55,128 bases of DNA from an uncultured Paraglaciecola sp. GTDB taxonomy: Bacteria > Pseudomonadota > Gammaproteobacteria > Enterobacterales > Alteromonadaceae. Of this stretch, positions 1 through 9,157 are shown in pieces. Position numbers and translations under genes: made by a program. The stretch spans positions 1 through 55,128 of the forward strand of contig NZ_CAJXPA010000008.1 of the NCBI RefSeq assembly GCF_913058035.1. The letters run 5' to 3'. Every line of letters begins with the position of its first letter. The stretch's first letter is position 1. A model generated the notes under the pieces. That model was not told where the DNA came from. It made no database searches and saw only the letters and a list, made by a program, of their open reading frames with translations.

Positions 1-2
1 AT

Positions 3-260
3 TTCGTACCTAGTTTTAAATCGGCTTATCCTGAAGTTAATAGTACTAAGCAGTTTAGCCAATTTCTTAAAAATAATTGTCACAAGCTAAGTGATGAAGT
101 TAGTCAAGCCTTCAATTGTGGGAGGCTGTGGCCTAAGTTTGTTAAAGTGAATTATTACTTTGGCCTTATTCTGGTTAACCAAGAGCAACGTTTTAACTGG
201 GTGAAGGTGACTTTTTTGGCGAAACTGTTTAAAAATTATAAAATTAAATTCGTGGTTTAA
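3..260 (+). CDS. C-terminal part of an unidentified protein (5' end outside window)
   Basis: An open frame runs from the left edge to a TAA at 258-260 and gives about 85 residues with no start codon needed. The peptide is rich in Lys, Phe, Asn and Val and ends in a basic, hydrophobic tail (KNYKIKFVV). I do not recognise the family; no catalytic motif is visible in this piece. Its stop codon overlaps the stop of slmA on the other strand (257-259), so the two genes converge with no space for a terminator. The uninterrupted frame and exact convergent abutment favour a real gene end. Confidence 0.5.
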   Translation, partial: FVPSFKSAYPEVNSTKQFSQFLKNNCHKLSDEVSQAFNCGRLWPKFVKVNYYFGLILVNQEQRFNWVKVTFLAKLFKNYKIKFVV

Positions 261-847
261 GAAAAAAACTGTTTATGAATTAACTGCCATTGTTCGGTAA
301 AATTTTCGGTAGGCCTTTTAGTAAATTCACTGCGGATAAACTGATTAATACGCCCGTCGGCAAAACAGATTAACATGTTAGCAATTATGCTTTCGTCAGC
401 AGGTAAGGTTTTGCCTTCGCGCAACTTACGTTCGCGTAACACTTGCTTCAATTGTGTTTCTAAGCGTTCAAATAATTGGGCGATACGTTGTCTTAATCTA
501 TCTTGTTCACCCATCAAAGCATCACCATTCAAGATACGCGTAATCCCTGGGTTTTTTTCAGCAAAACCCAATATAAGATGCAATATAAGTTGGCAGCGAG
601 TAGCAGTGTCTTTTTCTTCATTTATAATTTTATTGATCCGGGAGAATAAAGTTTCTTCAATGAATTCAATCAAACCCTCAAACATTCGTGCCTTACTTGG
701 AAAATGACGATACAGAGCCGCTTCAGATACACCAACATGTGCAGCTAGTTTGGCTGTAGTGATACGTTGTCCTGGATTTGTTTGCAACATACTCGCCAGT
801 GCTTGAAGGATTTGCGCTCGGCGATTTGGACGTTTTGTAGCTGGCAT
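257..847 (-). CDS. slmA: Nucleoid occlusion factor SlmA (TetR-type regulator)
   Basis: 196 aa, the usual SlmA length. SlmA binds specific chromosomal sites and antagonises FtsZ polymerisation over the nucleoid, preventing septum placement across unsegregated DNA. The N-terminal region holds a TetR helix-turn-helix (about residues 10-60; [20 protein letters not shown] is the recognition-helix end typical of SlmA), followed by an all-helical dimerisation/FtsZ-binding domain. It starts with ATG at 847, only 25 nt after the coaBC stop, so it is probably cotranscribed as the second gene of a coaBC-slmA operon. In E. coli dut lies between these two; here it is absent. Confidence is high from the sequence signature and synteny. 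Confidence 0.93.
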   Translation of the reverse strand: MPATKRPNRRAQILQALASMLQTNPGQRITTAKLAAHVGVSEAALYRHFPSKARMFEGLIEFIEETLFSRINKIINEEKDTATRCQLILHLILGFAEKNPGITRILNGDALMGEQDRLRQRIAQLFERLETQLKQVLRERKLREGKTLPADESIIANMLICFADGRINQFIRSEFTKRPTENFTEQWQLIHKQFFS

Positions 848-872
848 TGTGGATTCCTAGGCGAAAGTGGCG

Positions 873-2078
873 TCAGCCGTTAGTGTCTTCGTTATATCTT
901 TGGGCTACTAGTCGCATTAACTGACTTGCTAATAATTGTTTATCGGCAACATCTAGCTTTTTTTCACCCTTTGACCAAAATACTGTTAGCGCATTCTGTT
1001 CACTATTAAAACCGATTGTACTATCAGATACATCGTTTGCAGCAATCATACTCAGTTTTTTACGCTGTAATTTGCTTAACGCATGCTCGCGCAGTTTTTG
1101 TGTCTCTGCCGCGAAACCTACAGTAAAAGGAGCATTATCTAGATGTGCCACATCACTAAGAATATCAGGGTTTTTAATAAAAGTAAGTGTTAACTCACTT
1201 TCAGATTTTTTAATTTTTTGATTGCTTTTTCGTTGTACTCGGTAATCGGCTACTGCAGCACATCCAATGAAAATATCGCAATTATGAATAGTTTGCATCA
1301 CAGCTTCGTGCATTTGCTGTGCACTGGATACCGATAATGTGTGTATTTTTGCCGGTGGAAGCAAATTAACAGGGCCACTGATTAAGGTGACTGTTGCCCC
1401 TAGTTGTTGAGCCGCGATAGCTAAGGCGTAACCCATTTTTCCAGAACTATGGTTAGACAAGTAACGCACGGGGTCAATTTCTTCACGAGTGGGACCAGCA
1501 GTGATAGTAATTCGTTTTCCAGTCAACAATAATTCGATCGTTTCTTGTTCCAGTAAATCTGCGATATCTTGTGGCTCAAGCATGCGTCCTGGGCCAACAT
1601 CGCCACAAGCTTGTTGCCCTTGAGCAGGGCCTAAAAACTGTATCTTACGTTGCTCTAATATTTTTAAATTAGCTTGTGTTGCATCTGCAAACCACATCTG
1701 CTGATTCATTGCTGGAGCTATAATTATGGGTGCTGGTGTTGCGAGGCACAACGTGGACAGTAAATCGTCTGCTAATCCATGCGTTAGCTTAGCTATAAAA
1801 TTTGCTGTTGCAGGTGCAACTAATAATTTATCTGCCCAACGTGCTAGTTCAATATGACCCATGGCAGCTTCTGCATCTTTATTTAACAAATCGTCAGAAA
1901 CCATGTTGCCTGAAACAGCCTGTAAAGCTAATGGACTGACAAACTCCTTAGCCGACTGGGTCATGACCACACGTACTTTCGCGCCTTTAGCAACAAGTTT
2001 ACGCACTAAATCTGGGGTTTTATAGGCTGCAATGCCGCCAGTAACGCCTAGGATAATATTGGTGTTTTTGAGTTGCAT
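873..2078 (-). CDS. coaBC: Bifunctional phosphopantothenoylcysteine decarboxylase / phosphopantothenate-cysteine ligase CoaBC
   Basis: Two steps of coenzyme A synthesis: joining of 4'-phosphopantothenate with cysteine (CTP-dependent, CoaB) and FMN-dependent decarboxylation (CoaC). From the chosen start the protein is 401 aa. The N-terminal flavoprotein domain has GVTGGIAAYKTPDLVRKL, the catalytic-His region GHIELARWAD, the PAMNQQMW motif and the Cys/GPGRM segment. The C-terminal CoaB half shows ITAGPTREEIDPVRYLSN and the lysine-rich RKKLSMIAAND. The open frame extends upstream to 2135 with alternative Met codons at 2117 and 2108, but family alignment favours MQLKNTNIILG at 2078. First gene of a likely coaBC-slmA operon, divergent from radC. 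Confidence 0.95.
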   Translation of the reverse strand: MQLKNTNIILGVTGGIAAYKTPDLVRKLVAKGAKVRVVMTQSAKEFVSPLALQAVSGNMVSDDLLNKDAEAAMGHIELARWADKLLVAPATANFIAKLTHGLADDLLSTLCLATPAPIIIAPAMNQQMWFADATQANLKILEQRKIQFLGPAQGQQACGDVGPGRMLEPQDIADLLEQETIELLLTGKRITITAGPTREEIDPVRYLSNHSSGKMGYALAIAAQQLGATVTLISGPVNLLPPAKIHTLSVSSAQQMHEAVMQTIHNCDIFIGCAAVADYRVQRKSNQKIKKSESELTLTFIKNPDILSDVAHLDNAPFTVGFAAETQKLREHALSKLQRKKLSMIAANDVSDSTIGFNSEQNALTVFWSKGEKKLDVADKQLLASQLMRLVAQRYNEDTNG

Positions 2079-2216
2079 GGGCTCTTTTGGGTTTGTTGCT
2101 GGGCTCATAAAATACATTATTGGCTGGAATAGCATCTATTTGCTAGGCTTATTTTGAAGTTTGCACAGTATTAACGTCAAAACTGCAACTGATAATTAAC
2201 ATTAAGGCATGGATGC

Positions 2217-2891
2217 ATGAAAATTACAGATTGGCCCAAATATGAACGTCCCAGGGAAAAGCTCTTAGCAAGAGGTGCTGATACACTTACTGACTCAGAA
2301 CTTCTAGCCATCTTTCTGCGTACGGGTGTAAAAGGTTATAGTGCCATTGATATTGCTAGAAATCTACTCTCGGAATTTGGTAGTTTGCGAAGATTGCTAG
2401 GTGCTTCTGAACATGATTTTTGTCAGACAAAAGGTTTAGGTCAGGCTAAATTCGCTCAACTGCAAGCTTGTTTGGAAATGAGCCAACGATATATGGCTGA
2501 AACACTCGACAAAAGCGATGCATTTAACTCAGTAGAGCAAACTCAAGCATATCTAATCGCTAAATTAAGAGATGAACGACATGAAGTGTTTGCAATGTTA
2601 TTACTCGACAGTCAACATCGACTCATAAAATATCGCCCAATGTTTCATGGCACTATTGATAGCGCATCTGTTTATCCACGTGTTTTAGTACAACAAGCAT
2701 TACTAGATAATGCCGCGGCGGTAATACTCGCTCATAATCATCCTTCTGGTATCGCAGAGCCAAGCAAAGCCGACAAAAGTATAACCAAACGAATCATTGA
2801 CGCCTTTAGTTTAATGGATATTAAAGTGCTTGATCACTTTGTGATTGGCGACGGAGTTGCGGTGTCGTTTGCGCAGAGAGGTTTGTTATGA
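2217..2891 (+). CDS. radC: RadC family protein (JAB/MPN domain)
   Basis: 224 aa, full length. N-terminal helix-hairpin-helix-like region (about 1-100) followed by the RadC JAB/MPN domain. The metal-binding signature is intact: HNHPSG followed by [10 protein letters not shown], with the Asp ligand. Despite the name, the family's role in DNA repair is not established; the fold is that of a metal-dependent isopeptidase-like domain. Divergent from coaBC with a 138-nt shared upstream region, the same arrangement as in E. coli (dfp and radC next to rpmB). The ATG at 2217 lies just after a GCATGGATGC stretch. Assignment is certain; the biochemical role is not. Confidence 0.93.
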   Translation: MKITDWPKYERPREKLLARGADTLTDSELLAIFLRTGVKGYSAIDIARNLLSEFGSLRRLLGASEHDFCQTKGLGQAKFAQLQACLEMSQRYMAETLDKSDAFNSVEQTQAYLIAKLRDERHEVFAMLLLDSQHRLIKYRPMFHGTIDSASVYPRVLVQQALLDNAAAVILAHNHPSGIAEPSKADKSITKRIIDAFSLMDIKVLDHFVIGDGVAVSFAQRGLL

Positions 2892-4099
2892 ATTAGTGGC
2901 TATTTTTAATAAACAGGGTCGTAGTGAGAAAATCAGCACCTCAATTTAGCTTGTTGCTCATTACTCCCAGATACAGTGAGATGATCATAGAACCTTTCAG
3001 TTAGATAGATAGAGGAATAGCGACACAGTATATATCAAGTATTAATATTTCATTAATCTGCATGTTTTAATATTATTTTTTAAACCTATTTGAACATCTT
3101 GCAAATAATCAAACTTAAATCTCTAAATTCAGTGATTTTACGCAAATACCATTTTGAGTCTTGACTTACAGTTAGGCTGCGTCGTTTTGATTTTTTATGC
3201 GGTACAAATTGAGTCTGTAGATGACATTAATGGCTTCAGAATGATTTGAAAACTCTTATTCTGGCTAAAAAATTGTACAATTATACAAGTCAGATGCATG
3301 TAATTATAAATATTTTAAAGTGTGATGATGCAGTTAGGTTGATTATTTAAGAGCTCAAACAGCGAATATTGGAAATGACAGAAAGTCTACATTGCCACAA
3401 TAGTCTGATTGATAGGTGGAGAGACTTGCAGTATGCAGCGAAATCTTTTAAGAACTGACCTTACATTTTTACTGCAACAATAATCGTTCCGCTGTCCGGG
3501 CTAGAACATAAGTAAAACGGTTTGAGCATTTGACATTTTTATCATCAGGGAAGAGCTGCTAAATAATACCTACATATGGAAGTTGTATTCAAATTCACCA
3601 AGATTAAACAACTTTGGCGTTATACTAGATTGGATAAATCCACTATCAAGTAAATGTTTTTTGAATCAATGGACAATGGACAATGGAAATCGAAGAACCT
3701 ATGATAGATACAGTCTAAAACCGGTGTGAAAATTATTAGTGTAGTTGGTGCTAAAATCAATTAAGGATGCCAATAGAGTTTGGTCGGTTTGAGGGTATTC
3801 AACATTGGTAGAAAAGTAATATTTAGGGATTTAGATTATAGCCTTATTCGTTCGAAATGAGCTTAAAAATAGTTAGTGATATTAAAATAAAGGCTATCGT
3901 AAAAAATCAAAAAAAAGTCAAATACTTATGTTGTAAAAACAAGCATTTTTCTATTTTAGAAACAAACAATAGACATCAATTTTAATTATGCGTAAGTAAA
4001 TTTTTTTTTGAGGAAAACGCTACAAAGTCGAAAAAACAATGAATAGATAGCCTATTTGAGCTGTTAGGTACAAAAGAGTTGTTTTTCCGCACTTTATTC
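2892..4099. other. 1.2 kb gene-poor region between radC and rpmB
   Basis: No convincing reading frame on either strand; very AT-rich with stop codons throughout. In many relatives radC and rpmB are only a few hundred bases apart. The only structures I see are three direct copies of the 7-mer CAATGGA at 3667-3687 and several A/T runs near 3900-4010. Short peptides such as KIKQLWRYTRLDKST (about 3600) look protein-like but cannot be placed. It may be debris of a lost gene. Confidence 0.4.
3667..3687. repeat. Short tandem repeat, three copies of CAATGGA
   Basis: Three perfect head-to-tail 7-nt copies inside the non-coding stretch between radC and rpmB. Probably replication slippage; no function is evident. 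Confidence 0.6.
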
Positions 4100-4128
4100 T
4101 TGAACTCACCCCTCGTTTACTGTATAAA
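4100..4128 (+). promoter_or_regulatory. Sigma-70 promoter for rpmB-rpmG
   Basis: TTGAAC at 4100-4105 and TATAAA at 4123-4128 are separated by exactly 17 nt and lie about 100 nt before the rpmB start. Both boxes are close to consensus, as expected for a ribosomal-protein operon. Confidence 0.7.
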
Positions 4129-4227
4129 ATGCGCCCTCTTGTTAATAGCGTTAGCTGACACATAGATTGGTTAAAATTGATTGTGAATCAGAGCTAAATT
4201 TTTTTAGATTGTTTGGAGACAAAGGCC

Positions 4228-4464
4228 ATGGCCAAAGTATGTCAAGTTACAGGCAAGCGTCCAGCGGTAGGTAATAACCGCTCTCACGCTAAAAATTCGA
4301 CTCGTCGTCGTTTTTTGCCAAACCTTCAGTCCCACCGTTTTTGGGTTGAGAGTGAGAACCGTTTCGTGAAATTGCGTTTATCTGTTAAGGGTATGCGTAT
4401 TATTGATAAAAAAGGCATTGATACAGTATTGTCTGATATGCGTGCCAACGGTTTCAAAGTTTAA
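4228..4464 (+). CDS. rpmB: 50S ribosomal protein L28 (bL28)
   Basis: 78 aa, the standard length of gammaproteobacterial L28, beginning [17 protein letters not shown]. The frame stays open upstream to an ATG at 4213, but the ATG at 4228 matches the family start and has a GGAGA ribosome-binding site at 4215-4219. Strongly basic, with the expected conserved [18 protein letters not shown] region. First gene of the rpmB-rpmG operon, 11 nt before rpmG, preceded by a good promoter and followed after rpmG by a hairpin terminator. Confidence 0.98.
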   Translation: MAKVCQVTGKRPAVGNNRSHAKNSTRRRFLPNLQSHRFWVESENRFVKLRLSVKGMRIIDKKGIDTVLSDMRANGFKV

Positions 4465-4475
4465 GGATACAGATT

Positions 4476-4631
4476 ATGCGCGAAAAAATAAAATTAGTGT
4501 CTAGTGCTGGTACAGGCTTTTATTACACTACAGATAAAAACAAACGTAATATGCCCGGAAAAATGGAGATCAAAAAGTTTGATCCTAAAATTCGTCAGCA
4601 TGTTTTGTTTAAAGAAGCCAAAATCAAGTAA
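4476..4631 (+). CDS. rpmG: 50S ribosomal protein L33 (bL33)
   Basis: 51 aa: starts [18 protein letters not shown] and ends FKEAKIK, a clear L33. It lacks the two CxxC zinc-ribbon pairs, so it is the zinc-independent form. An AAGGA ribosome-binding site lies just upstream, overlapping the rpmB stop region. Second gene of rpmBG; the next gene begins about 100 nt further on after a strong terminator. Confidence 0.97.
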   Translation: MREKIKLVSSAGTGFYYTTDKNKRNMPGKMEIKKFDPKIRQHVLFKEAKIK

Positions 4632-4654
4632 ATTATTGTTTTTGTCTCCTTAAG

Positions 4655-4678
4655 AACCCGGCACCTGCCGGGTTTTTT
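4655..4678 (+). terminator. Rho-independent terminator after rpmG
   Basis: Inverted repeat AACCCGGCA / TGCCGGGTT (4655-4663 and 4666-4674; realistically CCCGGC-ACCT-GCCGGG) followed by a run of T. It ends the rpmBG transcript 24 nt after the rpmG stop. Confidence 0.9.
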
Positions 4679-4733
4679 GCGTTTACACCTTGTGTCATAA
4701 TCCCATTACTTATTTATTGGGCTTTATTTTTTC

Positions 4734-5201
4734 ATGATTAGGTTATCTCAACGAGCTTGGAACAATGTCATCATTGTCAGTATGTTAATACTGATTATGC
4801 TATTTAATTTCAGCAGTCATTTTTTAAATAATGGAAGCAATGAAGTGCTAAATTTGTCTTCTCTTGTGCCTGCCAATACGACCATTACCATCATGGAGTT
4901 TGACCGAGAAAAAGTTGAACGGATAGGACAAGGCTGGCGCACAATATCTGGGGTGTATAGCAATGAGAGGATTGCTAGCTTAGTCGAACGTTGGGGCAAC
5001 GCAGAAGTTAGTTTATTTGAGCAAGGTCCTAATTGGCAGTCGCCATCACCATCCTCAACGGTAAAGCTCTGGTTTGCTGGGCAAGTTTTGCCCACCGAGT
5101 ATCAGTTTATTCAACTGGTAGATAAAACCTTAGTGAAAATAGATAAAAAAATGTATCACTTAATTAGCCCCAGTTATCAAATGTTAACCATATCAGAGTA
5201 A
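4734..5201 (+). CDS. Small single-pass membrane protein of unknown function, upstream of mutM
   Basis: 155 aa. One hydrophobic N-terminal helix (about residues 11-31, VIIVSMLILIMLFNFSSHFL) acts as an uncleaved signal/anchor; the remaining ~120 residues would be periplasmic. That part contains a stretch resembling a small alpha/beta domain (ITIMEFDREKVERIGQGWRT; LWFAGQVLPTEYQFIQL) but I recognise no named family. It ends 3 nt before the mutM ATG, so the two are translationally coupled, and both follow the rpmG terminator. I infer a conserved lineage-specific neighbour rather than a DNA-repair protein; no function can be stated. Confidence 0.75.
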   Translation: MIRLSQRAWNNVIIVSMLILIMLFNFSSHFLNNGSNEVLNLSSLVPANTTITIMEFDREKVERIGQGWRTISGVYSNERIASLVERWGNAEVSLFEQGPNWQSPSPSSTVKLWFAGQVLPTEYQFIQLVDKTLVKIDKKMYHLISPSYQMLTISE

Positions 5202-5204
5202 AAC

Positions 5205-6017
5205 ATGCCTGAATTACCGGAAGTAGAAGTGAGTCGATTGGGTATTAGCCCCCACCTTGAAAATCAAATTATTCAAACAATCATTGTTCGAAAACGACAA
5301 CTACGTTGGCTTATTCCAGAGGCCATACATCAAGCTGAAGGTTTAATGATCAACTCAATCCGTCGCAGAGCGAAGTATTTATTGTTAGATACATGTAAAG
5401 GCAGCATTGTTTTGCATTTGGGCATGTCGGGTAAGCTATGTGTGGTGAATTGCGACACCGAAGTAAAAAAGCATGATCATTTAGATATTGTTATGCAAAA
5501 CGGGGTATGTCTGCGTTTTAATGATGCGCGAAGATTCGGTTCTTGCTTATGGCAAGGGTGCAATGAACCTACACTAAGTCTATTAGCGTCACTTGGTCCT
5601 GAACCGTTAACTGAAGAATTTGATGGGAACAGACTGTTTGAATTATCACGCAGTAAATCCGTAGCTGTAAAAAAATTTATAATGGATAACAAAGTGGTAG
5701 TGGGGGTGGGTAATATTTATGCTAACGAATCTTTATTTATTGCCGGTATAGATCCGAGAAAATCTGCTAATAAAGTGACCAAAAAGCGTTATTTGCAACT
5801 TGCAGACGTTATTAAAAAGGTTTTGGCTAGCGCTATCGAGCAAGGTGGTACTACTCTTAAAGACTTTGTGCAGGCAGATGGACAGCCCGGCTATTTTTCG
5901 CAACAACTGCTGGTCTATGGCCGGGCGGGTGAAAACTGCGATGCCTGCCTGTCACCCATTAAATCAGTGACCATTGGGCAGCGTAATACTTTTTACTGTG
6001 ACACCTGCCAGCGCTAA
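5205..6017 (+). CDS. mutM: Formamidopyrimidine-DNA glycosylase MutM (Fpg)
   Basis: 270 aa. Base-excision-repair enzyme that removes 8-oxoguanine and formamidopyrimidines and nicks the abasic site. The mature N-terminus PELPEVE provides the catalytic proline and Glu. The LGMSGKL loop carries the conserved lysine, the H2TH region VGVGNIYANESLF is intact, and the C-terminal zinc finger is complete (CDAC ... YCDTC). Start ATG at 5205 is fixed because the N-terminal Pro is the nucleophile. Coupled to the upstream membrane-protein gene. The stop codon lies inside an inverted repeat that separates it from convergent coaD. Confidence 0.98.
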   Translation: MPELPEVEVSRLGISPHLENQIIQTIIVRKRQLRWLIPEAIHQAEGLMINSIRRRAKYLLLDTCKGSIVLHLGMSGKLCVVNCDTEVKKHDHLDIVMQNGVCLRFNDARRFGSCLWQGCNEPTLSLLASLGPEPLTEEFDGNRLFELSRSKSVAVKKFIMDNKVVVGVGNIYANESLFIAGIDPRKSANKVTKKRYLQLADVIKKVLASAIEQGGTTLKDFVQADGQPGYFSQQLLVYGRAGENCDACLSPIKSVTIGQRNTFYCDTCQR

Positions 6018-6036
6018 TAAAAGGCTCTTAGCGCTG
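6009..6036. terminator. Inverted repeat between mutM and coaD
   Basis: Perfect 9-bp stem CAGCGCTAA (6009-6017) / TTAGCGCTG (6028-6036) with a 10-nt loop. It overlaps the last codons of mutM and lies 2 nt before the coaD stop, so it could act on both converging transcripts. There is no long U-run, so termination strength is uncertain. Confidence 0.55.
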
Positions 6037-6037
6037 T

Positions 6038-6538
<501 letters not shown>

Positions 6539-6604
6539 TTAATTTCTTTTAGGCTAACCCGATTAGGATGAATTTTGCTAATTTATTTGTATTAATGGTG
6601 TATA

Positions 6605-7086
6605 TCAAAATTTGCAATAGCCTAGCTTTTTTCGCATTTTAAATTGTCGTAATGAGCTATGTGGTTTAGTTATCGACTCTGCGGATAGTGATTGGATTAT
6701 TTTCTTTGCAACATCTAATACTCTGGCTGAAGACTTGTCATCAAAATTAGCGCGTATCAAGCTAGTATTATATTTGATTTTTTCTAACAATGATTGGGCT
6801 GCTTCAAAGGCTTTTTCCATTTAAAGCCATAGAACACAAATACTTTAACGCCTGAAATAAAAAAAGGCGCTAGATTACTAGGTGTAACTACTGCTCGAGG
6901 TTTTTAATCCATTTTTTGAGTTATGTTATCTAGAACACGTTCATTTGGATAAAAATAATCGAGATTGAATTCGTTACTTTTGACAAGCCAAGATACGTCA
7001 TCCAAACGCCGACGTATTTCTTGTTGCAAAGGGTGTGAAATTTCAAAGTCGTAATTGTGAGCAATTTAAAATAGATAGTGCTTCAT
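6605..7086 (-). pseudogene. Pseudogene of a CDP-glycerol glycerophosphotransferase, internally deleted
   Basis: Two separated coding remnants on the minus strand. The 5' piece begins with ATG at 7086 (MKHYLF, then an in-frame TAA, then IAHNYDFEISHPLQQEIRRR ... SNEFNLDYFYPNE). This resembles the N-terminus of TagB/TagF-like CDP-glycerol glycerophosphotransferases. The 3' piece at 6605-6820 (KAFEAAQSLLEKI ... IRANFDDKSSARVLDVAKKI) fits the C-terminal helices of the same family. The usual ~250-300 residues between them are missing. The start overlaps the stop of the preceding TagD-like remnant (ATGA), showing they were an operon. Family naming is from memory of conserved words, not a search. The 71-codon frame at 6605-6820 is not an independent gene in my view. 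Confidence 0.6.
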
Positions 7087-7450
7087 ATTGTTTCCTTAAT
7101 TATTTCAATAACTTCAGTGGTTGAAGTGGAAGGTATAACGCTTTACAGTATTCGTTTAAATGGTCAAACCAACTTTACTAGGCATCACCCATGAGCAAAA
7201 TACCAGCATTTTTTGTGTCAATATATTCGGGTTTAAATCCATTTATCCTCGACGAATACTTCGTCAACAAACTTCAGTGAAGAATTATTTCCAATCGACT
7301 TTTTAATGAATAAATAGGTTATCAAGTCTTACAGGTTTATTAAACCACTACATCTACTATTAGATGGTTTTCTAATGATCTTGCGTGCTTGGGCATTTGA
7401 TATAATCGGTGTGTATTGCATCATATGTATGGAATGTTATGACTCTACTC
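7083..7450 (-). pseudogene. Pseudogene of a glycerol-3-phosphate cytidylyltransferase (TagD-like)
   Basis: Reading the minus strand from about 7450 recovers, across at least three frames, the order of a TagD protein: VITFHTYDAIHTDYIK (normally VITFGTFDxxHxGHxx), RSLENHLIVDVVV, SLKFVDEVFVEDKWI, then a shifted GDDWxGKFxxLxEYC-like segment, and finally STTEVIEIIKETI before a TGA at 7083-7085. The catalytic HxGH signature is destroyed and several stops and frameshifts are present. TagD makes CDP-glycerol from CTP and glycerol-3-phosphate; with the adjacent transferase remnant it would have formed a CDP-glycerol module decorating a surface polysaccharide. Both genes are dead. Confidence 0.65.
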
Positions 7451-7684
7451 ACTGCTCACCTATTTATTGATAAACTGACATTTTATTAAAGCCTTTACTT
7501 AGGCTCATTGTTCTTAGCATTCGTGCAATATATTCCGTATGATATCGGTTAGTTAAAGATTAGTAAAAGCCGCGGTTCGACAATGACTGAGTGACTTATA
7601 TACTTGGTCATTTAATCAGTATGTTTAAAGATCGGTTATTTGCATGGGCAGTGCCCAAGAAAAAAAGATATTTTATTGGGGATA

Positions 7685-9157
7685 ATGTTGATAAAAGTTA
7701 GGCAGGTACATCTTTACTGTTTTTATATTTGTATATTATGGTCAATTAAGGGGTGGTGTTCTCCTTGGATTGGTACACTTGAACCGCATTTGCATCAAGA
7801 CTTGCAAGTGTTAGTGGAGTGGGAGGTGTTAGATGCATCAGTAAGCAGTTATCCTGTTCCTTGGAAAGGCATTACGGAGCAGTTAGAAAAACTCCAGGTA
7901 CAAACTCTTCCTAGTATTCCTGCCATCTCCGCGCAGCGATTGAAGCATTATTTACAAGCCCTTAAAAAACAAAAAGGTCAGACTGTTATCAGCCTATATG
8001 GCGCAACAGACGACAGCAGATTTGTTGGGTTAAATGGTGTTCAAGCTGAAAAAATCAAACTCAATGTAACTAAAGAGTTTTATGCTGGTCGTTGGGCTGG
8101 GCAAGTATCTGCTAACCATGAACGGAGCGGAAAAAGTCACTTTGACCAAAGTTTTCTAGCTTATCAATTTGGTGATTGGAATTTACGAGTGGGCTCATTG
8201 AACCAGTGGTGGGGGCCAGCAAAATCTAGCAGTCTTATTATGTCTAATAATGCTAGACCGGTTCCCTCAATCAACTTTTCACGTTCCCAAGCCATACGTT
8301 CTGAAAATGAGTGGTTGGGGTATCTCGGCCCTTGGTTTCTGACTGCGCAAATTGGACAGTTAGAGAGTCAAAGAGCTGTGCCGGATACTAAGTTGTGGAT
8401 GACGCGTTTTAATTTCAGTCCCATGTCTGGTTTAGAGCTGGGGTTGTCTTGGAGTGCAATGTGGGGCGGTAAAGGGCAACCTCATTCCATTAGTGATTGG
8501 TTTAAAGTGGTGACCTTTCAAATAGAATGTGAAAACGGTGCGGCGACTTGTGATAATGCCTTAGATTCTAAACTCGGTAACCATCTTGCAGGTTTGGATT
8601 TCAAATACAGCATGATGATGTTCGATCGGCCTTTTAGTATTTATGGACAACGTATTGGTGAAGATGCGGTTGATTATTATCGTGTAACTGATAATGCTAA
8701 TTTGATTGGTCTATCAACCTACCTATGGGGCAATAAAGTGTTTATCGAGTCTAGTGATACCAATATCGCTTGCTCTAATGTCGGCACTAATGAAAAAAGT
8801 TGTTATTATGAGCATGAGACTTATCAATCAGGCTATCGTCGATATGGCCGCGCTATAGGCAGTAGTTTTGATAGTGATGCGAAGATGCTTACGTTAGGTA
8901 TCAATAAAAACTTTCACAATGGCGCTCTTTTTGAACTGATTCTTAATCGCTTAATACTCAATAAAGATAAAGGCTCGCCTTCACCGGTGTTAAGTGGTCT
9001 GAGTGAGGAAGTGCTCAGGTTAAGCGGATTTTATCAAGCAGCCTACGGTGATTGGTTAGTCAAATTAGGTGCAAGCATTGAACATGGAAAAGTAGACGAT
9101 GCTGATTCTAAAACCGATGTATTAGTATTTACTGAGATTAAATATCGACTTAATTAG
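7685..9157 (+). CDS. Capsule assembly Wzi family outer-membrane protein
   Basis: About 490 aa. Wzi-type proteins are outer-membrane beta-barrels that help retain or organise capsule-like polysaccharide at the cell surface. The open frame reaches back to 7640, but ATG at 7685 has a GGGGA ribosome-binding site and begins a signal-peptide-like segment (MLIKVRQ, then a hydrophobic stretch to about residue 25). Family features include the N-terminal LEPHLHQDLQVLVEWEV region and SLNQWWGPAKSSSLIMSNNARP-like strands in two halves (GSLNQWWGPAKSS; MSNNARPVPSINF). The rest is alternating beta-strand sequence with aromatic girdles. It overlaps kdkA by 8 nt in convergent orientation. Confidence 0.85.
   Translation: MLIKVRQVHLYCFYICILWSIKGWCSPWIGTLEPHLHQDLQVLVEWEVLDASVSSYPVPWKGITEQLEKLQVQTLPSIPAISAQRLKHYLQALKKQKGQTVISLYGATDDSRFVGLNGVQAEKIKLNVTKEFYAGRWAGQVSANHERSGKSHFDQSFLAYQFGDWNLRVGSLNQWWGPAKSSSLIMSNNARPVPSINFSRSQAIRSENEWLGYLGPWFLTAQIGQLESQRAVPDTKLWMTRFNFSPMSGLELGLSWSAMWGGKGQPHSISDWFKVVTFQIECENGAATCDNALDSKLGNHLAGLDFKYSMMMFDRPFSIYGQRIGEDAVDYYRVTDNANLIGLSTYLWGNKVFIESSDTNIACSNVGTNEKSCYYEHETYQSGYRRYGRAIGSSFDSDAKMLTLGINKNFHNGALFELILNRLILNKDKGSPSPVLSGLSEEVLRLSGFYQAAYGDWLVKLGASIEHGKVDDADSKTDVLVFTEIKYRLN

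Noticed and set aside
6605..6820. Independent 71-aa gene
   Set aside because: Reads as the C-terminal remnant of a CDP-glycerol glycerophosphotransferase; no ribosome-binding site and a start that does not fit a family.
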